This document shows positions 6,116 to 8,534 of a DNA stretch of 8,534 bases, one piece after another. The notes under the pieces are model-generated. The model had not been told where the DNA came from, made no database searches, and saw nothing but the letters and a program-made list of their open reading frames with translations. The DNA is from Bacteroidota bacterium (GTDB taxonomy: Bacteria; Bacteroidota; Bacteroidia; Flavobacteriales; Crocinitomicaceae): NCBI GenBank assembly GCA_029558435.1, contig JAKQEZ010000104.1, positions 1-8,534 on the forward strand, given 5' to 3'. A program made the translations under genes and the position numbers. The first letter of the stretch is position 1. Each line of letters begins with the position of its first letter.

Positions 6116-7113
6116 AATTTCTTGTGCTTGATAAAAATCCTTTTGTAAACCCGATTTTGGTTTATTAACGGTTGTGCAACTTTGCTTTTTTCGTCCCAAA
6201 GTCCGTTTGAAAATCCTTTTCCCTCGCTTTCCGTTGCACCAATTATTTCAAATTGGTCAGGATTATATTTGTCCATAAATGTAATGGGAACGCCCATTGC
6301 ACCTGCGTAGTCCATAGGAATATCCTTTGTTTTAGAAACTTCAATTGCATTGTAATTGTCGTATTTCGGATATTCTTCTTCGTTGTATGTTTTGTAAAGA
6401 ATTAAATCTTCGTGTCGTTTGTTGATTTCAAGGTTGGTAAACCAATGAACTCCCGAAACTCGTATCATTCCTTCTTTTCGGTCGGTTGCTGTTGCATAAT
6501 CTTCGTAATGTTCATTGATAAAATGTCCTGCACCACCTTTGAATCCGTAACCCAACCAAAGTTTATTTTCTTTGATTAACGGAAAAATTTCTTTGTAAGT
6601 GATTGCGTTTTGGTGCCCGACAATTACAAATTTCTTGTCGTGTTCAATGAGTTGGGCAACATATTCACGAAACAACGAAAAAGGTGGATTGGTAACGACA
6701 ATATCGGCTTGCGTTAGCAAGCTGATACTTTCTTTGCTACGAAAATCGCCATCACTTTTTAAGTATTTTATTCCGATTTCGTTTGGGTCGGGAACGAAGT
6801 TTCCATTTTTATCGCCTGTGTATTCCAAATAAATGGCTTGTTCGCTGTCGTTTTGACTAAACAAGTCCATACTTTGGTTTTTGTAGCAAGTCGTGATGAG
6901 TTTTTTAAGTCCGAGTTTTTCAAAGTTGTAGGAAAAGTAGTGAAAGAAATTACTAACTCGTGGGTCATCACAGTTGCAGTAAACAACCTTGCCTTTGAAA
7001 TGATGTTTGTAATACTTCAACTCTCGTTCGATGTCAGAAAGTTGGGTGTAAAACTCGTCTTTCTTATTTCTCTTTGCTTCTTGTAAATTTTTGTTCTGTG
7101 CCGTTTCCGCCAT
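6112..7113 (-). CDS. EcoRI-family adenine-specific DNA methyltransferase
   Basis: This 333-residue protein resembles the EcoRI methylase family, which transfers a methyl group from S-adenosylmethionine to the N6 of adenine at a specific site. The catalytic motif IV is NPPF at 142-145, in DIVVTNPPFSLFREYV. An N-terminal KKDEFYTQL segment (18-25) is followed by VVYCNCDDPRVSNFF (43-57), the probable cofactor-binding part. Length is normal for the family and the frame is unbroken. The ATG at 7113 is the first start available in this frame. It precedes and overlaps the DUF262-HNH gene by ATGA, so it is either the protective partner of that nuclease or the enzyme that makes the mark it reads. The target sequence cannot be predicted here. 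I see no convincing promoter in the 82 bp upstream (7114-7195). Confidence 0.88.
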   Translation of the reverse strand: MAETAQNKNLQEAKRNKKDEFYTQLSDIERELKYYKHHFKGKVVYCNCDDPRVSNFFHYFSYNFEKLGLKKLITTCYKNQSMDLFSQNDSEQAIYLEYTGDKNGNFVPDPNEIGIKYLKSDGDFRSKESISLLTQADIVVTNPPFSLFREYVAQLIEHDKKFVIVGHQNAITYKEIFPLIKENKLWLGYGFKGGAGHFINEHYEDYATATDRKEGMIRVSGVHWFTNLEINKRHEDLILYKTYNEEEYPKYDNYNAIEVSKTKDIPMDYAGAMGVPITFMDKYNPDQFEIIGATESEGKGFSNGLWDEKSKVAQPLINQNRVYKRIFIKHKKL

Positions 7114-7195
7114 TGTTGTCCGATTTACGGCAACAAGTCAAACGGATGTTTTTTGTCGGACTGTTGATTTTAGCACCGAGTTCCGTTAGCCTTGC

Positions 7196-7327
7196 TGCCA
7201 ACGTTTCGGGGCTTGGCGAAGTGGCGGAAATCGAAGCACAAATGTTCAGTTTTGCACAAAAGTTCAATCGAAGAACTGAACTTGAATTTAGCACTAAACC
7301 CGCCATTTTGCCAAACCCTTGTTATGC
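7196..7327 (-). repeat. 132-bp imperfect palindrome, attC-like or dispersed Bacteroidota repeat element
   Basis: Plus-strand arms GGGCTTGGCGAAGTGGCGG (7209-7227) and CCGCCATTTTGCCAAACCC (7300-7318) pair at 16 of 19 positions. All three mismatches are transitions, of the kind that keep G-T pairs in one folded strand. Inside are nested arms GTTCAGTT (7244-7251) and AACTGAAC (7274-7281). Read leftward, the ends are GCATAAC and GTTGGCA, which keep the AAC...GTT poles of integron attC sites (RYYYAAC...GTTRRRY) but not the full consensus. The sequence resembles a repeat I recall between accessory genes in many Bacteroidota genomes. It fills most of the 238-bp gap between arsC and the methyltransferase gene. 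The palindrome is directly visible; the recombination role is inference. It could also act as a transcription terminator for arsC. Confidence 0.6.
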
Positions 7328-7351
7328 GTTCGCCCTTTTTTGGTCGTCAAG

Positions 7352-7768
7352 TTACAAATTTTCAGTAATAAAATCTTTGCAATACGCTTTAATTTGTTGT
7401 CTCACTTTTCTAAATTCTTCGGCAATTTCTTCGTCCGTTCCTGTTGCTTTGGCTGGGTCGGGAAAATTGTAATGAAATTTTTTGGCTTTTGTCGGAAAGA
7501 ATGGACAGCGTTCTTTGGCGTTGTCGCAAACGGTAATAACAAAGTCAAAGTCTATATTTCTGTATTCGTCAATGTTGTTTGATGTATGATTTGAAATGTT
7601 AATTCCATCTTCTTTCATTGTGGCAATTGCTTTTGGATTTACTCCGTGCGTTTCCACACCTGCACTGTAAACGTCTGCTTTTTTACCTGCAAAATAGCGT
7701 AAATAACCTTCTGCAATTTGGCTTCTACAACTGTTTCCTGTGCAAAGCACTAAAATTTTCTGGTTCAT
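7352..7768 (-). CDS. arsC: ArsC, thioredoxin-type arsenate reductase
   Basis: This 138-residue protein is an arsenate reductase of the low-molecular-weight phosphatase fold; it reduces arsenate to arsenite in the cytoplasm. The P-loop CTGNSCRS (C9, then C14-R15, a Cx5R motif) provides the nucleophile. C81 and C88 (VCDNAKERC) match the two further cysteines of the thioredoxin-coupled cascade, and D104-P105 (FPDP) is the expected general acid site. Length is typical. The ATG at 7768 overlaps the acr3 stop as ATGA, so arsenite produced here is exported by the pump encoded just upstream. A redox-inactive phosphatase role is unlikely with all three cysteines present. Confidence 0.93.
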   Translation of the reverse strand: MNQKILVLCTGNSCRSQIAEGYLRYFAGKKADVYSAGVETHGVNPKAIATMKEDGINISNHTSNNIDEYRNIDFDFVITVCDNAKERCPFFPTKAKKFHYNFPDPAKATGTDEEIAEEFRKVRQQIKAYCKDFITENL

Positions 7769-8534
7769 TTTATATCGTATTTTTGTTTTAGAAATAGACT
7801 AATCTTGACTAATAATATCAAAACGGGAACTTCTACTAAAGGACCAATAACTCCAACAAAAGCCTGTGGCGAATTGATACCAAAGACTGCAATAGCAACT
7901 GCAATTGCTAATTCAAAATTGTTTCCTGTGGCGGTGAATGAAATTGAAGCATTTTTATCATAAGGAACTTTCAACGCTTTATTGATGAAAAAACTCACGA
8001 AAAACATCAATACAAAATAGATGATAAGCGGAACGGCTATTTTTAAAACATCAAATGGTAATTCAATTATTTTGTCGCCTTTTAAACTGAACATTACAAC
8101 AATAGTTAGCAAAAGAGCAATCAATGTAATGGGCGAAATTTTAGGAATAAATTTGTGATGATACCATTCTTTCCCTTTTCGTTTTATTAAAATGTATCGG
8201 GTTAAAAAACCTGCTAAAAATGGAATACCCAAGTATATTAAAACGCTTTCAGTAACAGCACGCATTGAAACGCTTACATCAAAATCCCCCAATCCAAGAT
8301 ATTTTGGTAAAACATTGATGAACAACCATACAAAAAAACTGTAAGAGAAAATTTGAAAAATACTATTCAAAGCAACAAGTAAAGCGGTGTATTCTCTGTT
8401 CGCTTTGGCTAAATCACTCCAAACTATAACCATTGCGATACATCTTGCCAAACCAATCAAGATAAGTCCTGTCATATATTCAGGTTCGTTTCGCAAACAC
8501 AAAACGGCTAATCCGAACATCAACAAAGTACCGA
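7765..8534 (-). CDS. acr3: Acr3-family arsenite efflux permease (N-terminus cut by window edge)
   Basis: The visible 255 residues are the C-terminal part of a multi-spanning inner-membrane protein; the family is usually about 340-350 residues, so roughly the first 90 lie outside the window. The signature [19 protein letters not shown] contains the conserved cysteine (visible residue 31), followed by the family segment [14 protein letters not shown]. Near the C-terminus [11 protein letters not shown] holds the conserved Glu (visible residue 234). Several hydrophobic segments span the rest, with charged loops such as [11 protein letters not shown]. Acr3 exports arsenite using the proton motive force. 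The frame stays open to the edge, so there is no reason to place the start at the TTG at 8526. Any ArsR-type regulator or promoter would be to the right of this window. Confidence 0.93.
   Translation of the reverse strand, partial: GTLLMFGLAVLCLRNEPEYMTGLILIGLARCIAMVIVWSDLAKANREYTALLVALNSIFQIFSYSFFVWLFINVLPKYLGLGDFDVSVSMRAVTESVLIYLGIPFLAGFLTRYILIKRKGKEWYHHKFIPKISPITLIALLLTIVVMFSLKGDKIIELPFDVLKIAVPLIIYFVLMFFVSFFINKALKVPYDKNASISFTATGNNFELAIAVAIAVFGINSPQAFVGVIGPLVEVPVLILLVKISLFLKQKYDIK

Noticed and set aside
6116..6199. N-terminal extension of the DUF262 frame back to 6199
   Set aside because: It lies wholly within the methyltransferase coding sequence. The ATG at 6115 overlaps the methyltransferase stop as ATGA, and the family sequence begins there.
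7064..7306. Leftward open frame of 80 codons across the palindrome and the methyltransferase start
   Set aside because: It is again a reading of the repeat, overlaps the methyltransferase start out of frame, and shows no protein-like pattern.
7074..7472. Rightward open frame of 132 codons across the palindrome and arsC end
   Set aside because: Most of it is a translation of the repeat element and antisense to arsC; it matches no domain and has no plausible start context.
1..8534. CRISPR array, tRNA, rRNA or insertion sequence
   Set aside because: No regularly spaced direct repeats, no cloverleaf-like stretch and no transposase-like frame were seen on either strand.

Overview
The window looks like an accessory (defence-island) stretch from a member of the Bacteroidota. 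The DNA is AT-rich, the genes lack clear Shine-Dalgarno sequences, two promoter candidates fit the Bacteroidota pattern (TTG about 18-22 nt upstream of TAnnTTTG), and the protein families and a dispersed repeat near 7.2 kb are types I associate with that phylum. The exact genus cannot be read from the sequence.

Left part (1-1099): a leftward gene, cut by the window edge, encodes an XRE-type helix-turn-helix protein fused to an ImmA/IrrE zinc metallopeptidase. It is divergent from the next operon across a 258-bp region that holds both promoters, five same-orientation TGACA motifs and a small inverted repeat. This resembles a fused version of the CapH-CapP regulators known from some CBASS loci.

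Centre (1100-5028): a compact rightward operon forms a type II CBASS anti-phage system. It has a CD-NTase (cyclic oligonucleotide synthase) ending in Gly, Cap2 (E2-E1 conjugating enzyme), Cap3 (JAMM deconjugase), and a last gene for a short stand-alone PD-(D/E)XK nuclease of the DUF6602 type, taken to be the effector. The four genes are 5 bp apart or overlap. The effector has no recognisable SAVED, TIR or membrane module, so how it would sense the cyclic nucleotide is the most interesting open question here.

Right-centre (5034-7113): a leftward pair, tail-to-tail with the CBASS operon and only 5 bp away, encodes an EcoRI-family adenine-specific DNA methyltransferase and a DUF262-HNH protein that overlap by ATGA. 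The DUF262-HNH gene carries an apparent 1-nt deletion in a T run (plus-strand AAAA at 5545-5548), which separates the DUF262 half from the HNH nuclease half. This is probably a restriction-modification or modification-dependent restriction module, with the nuclease broken in this sequence.

Right part (7114-8534): a 132-bp imperfect palindrome, resembling an integron attC site or a dispersed Bacteroidota repeat, separates the methyltransferase from a leftward arsenic resistance pair: an Acr3 arsenite efflux pump (N-terminus outside the window) and a thioredoxin-type ArsC arsenate reductase, overlapping by ATGA. In all, the window joins two anti-phage modules and a metalloid-resistance pair, with signs of modular assembly at the junctions.
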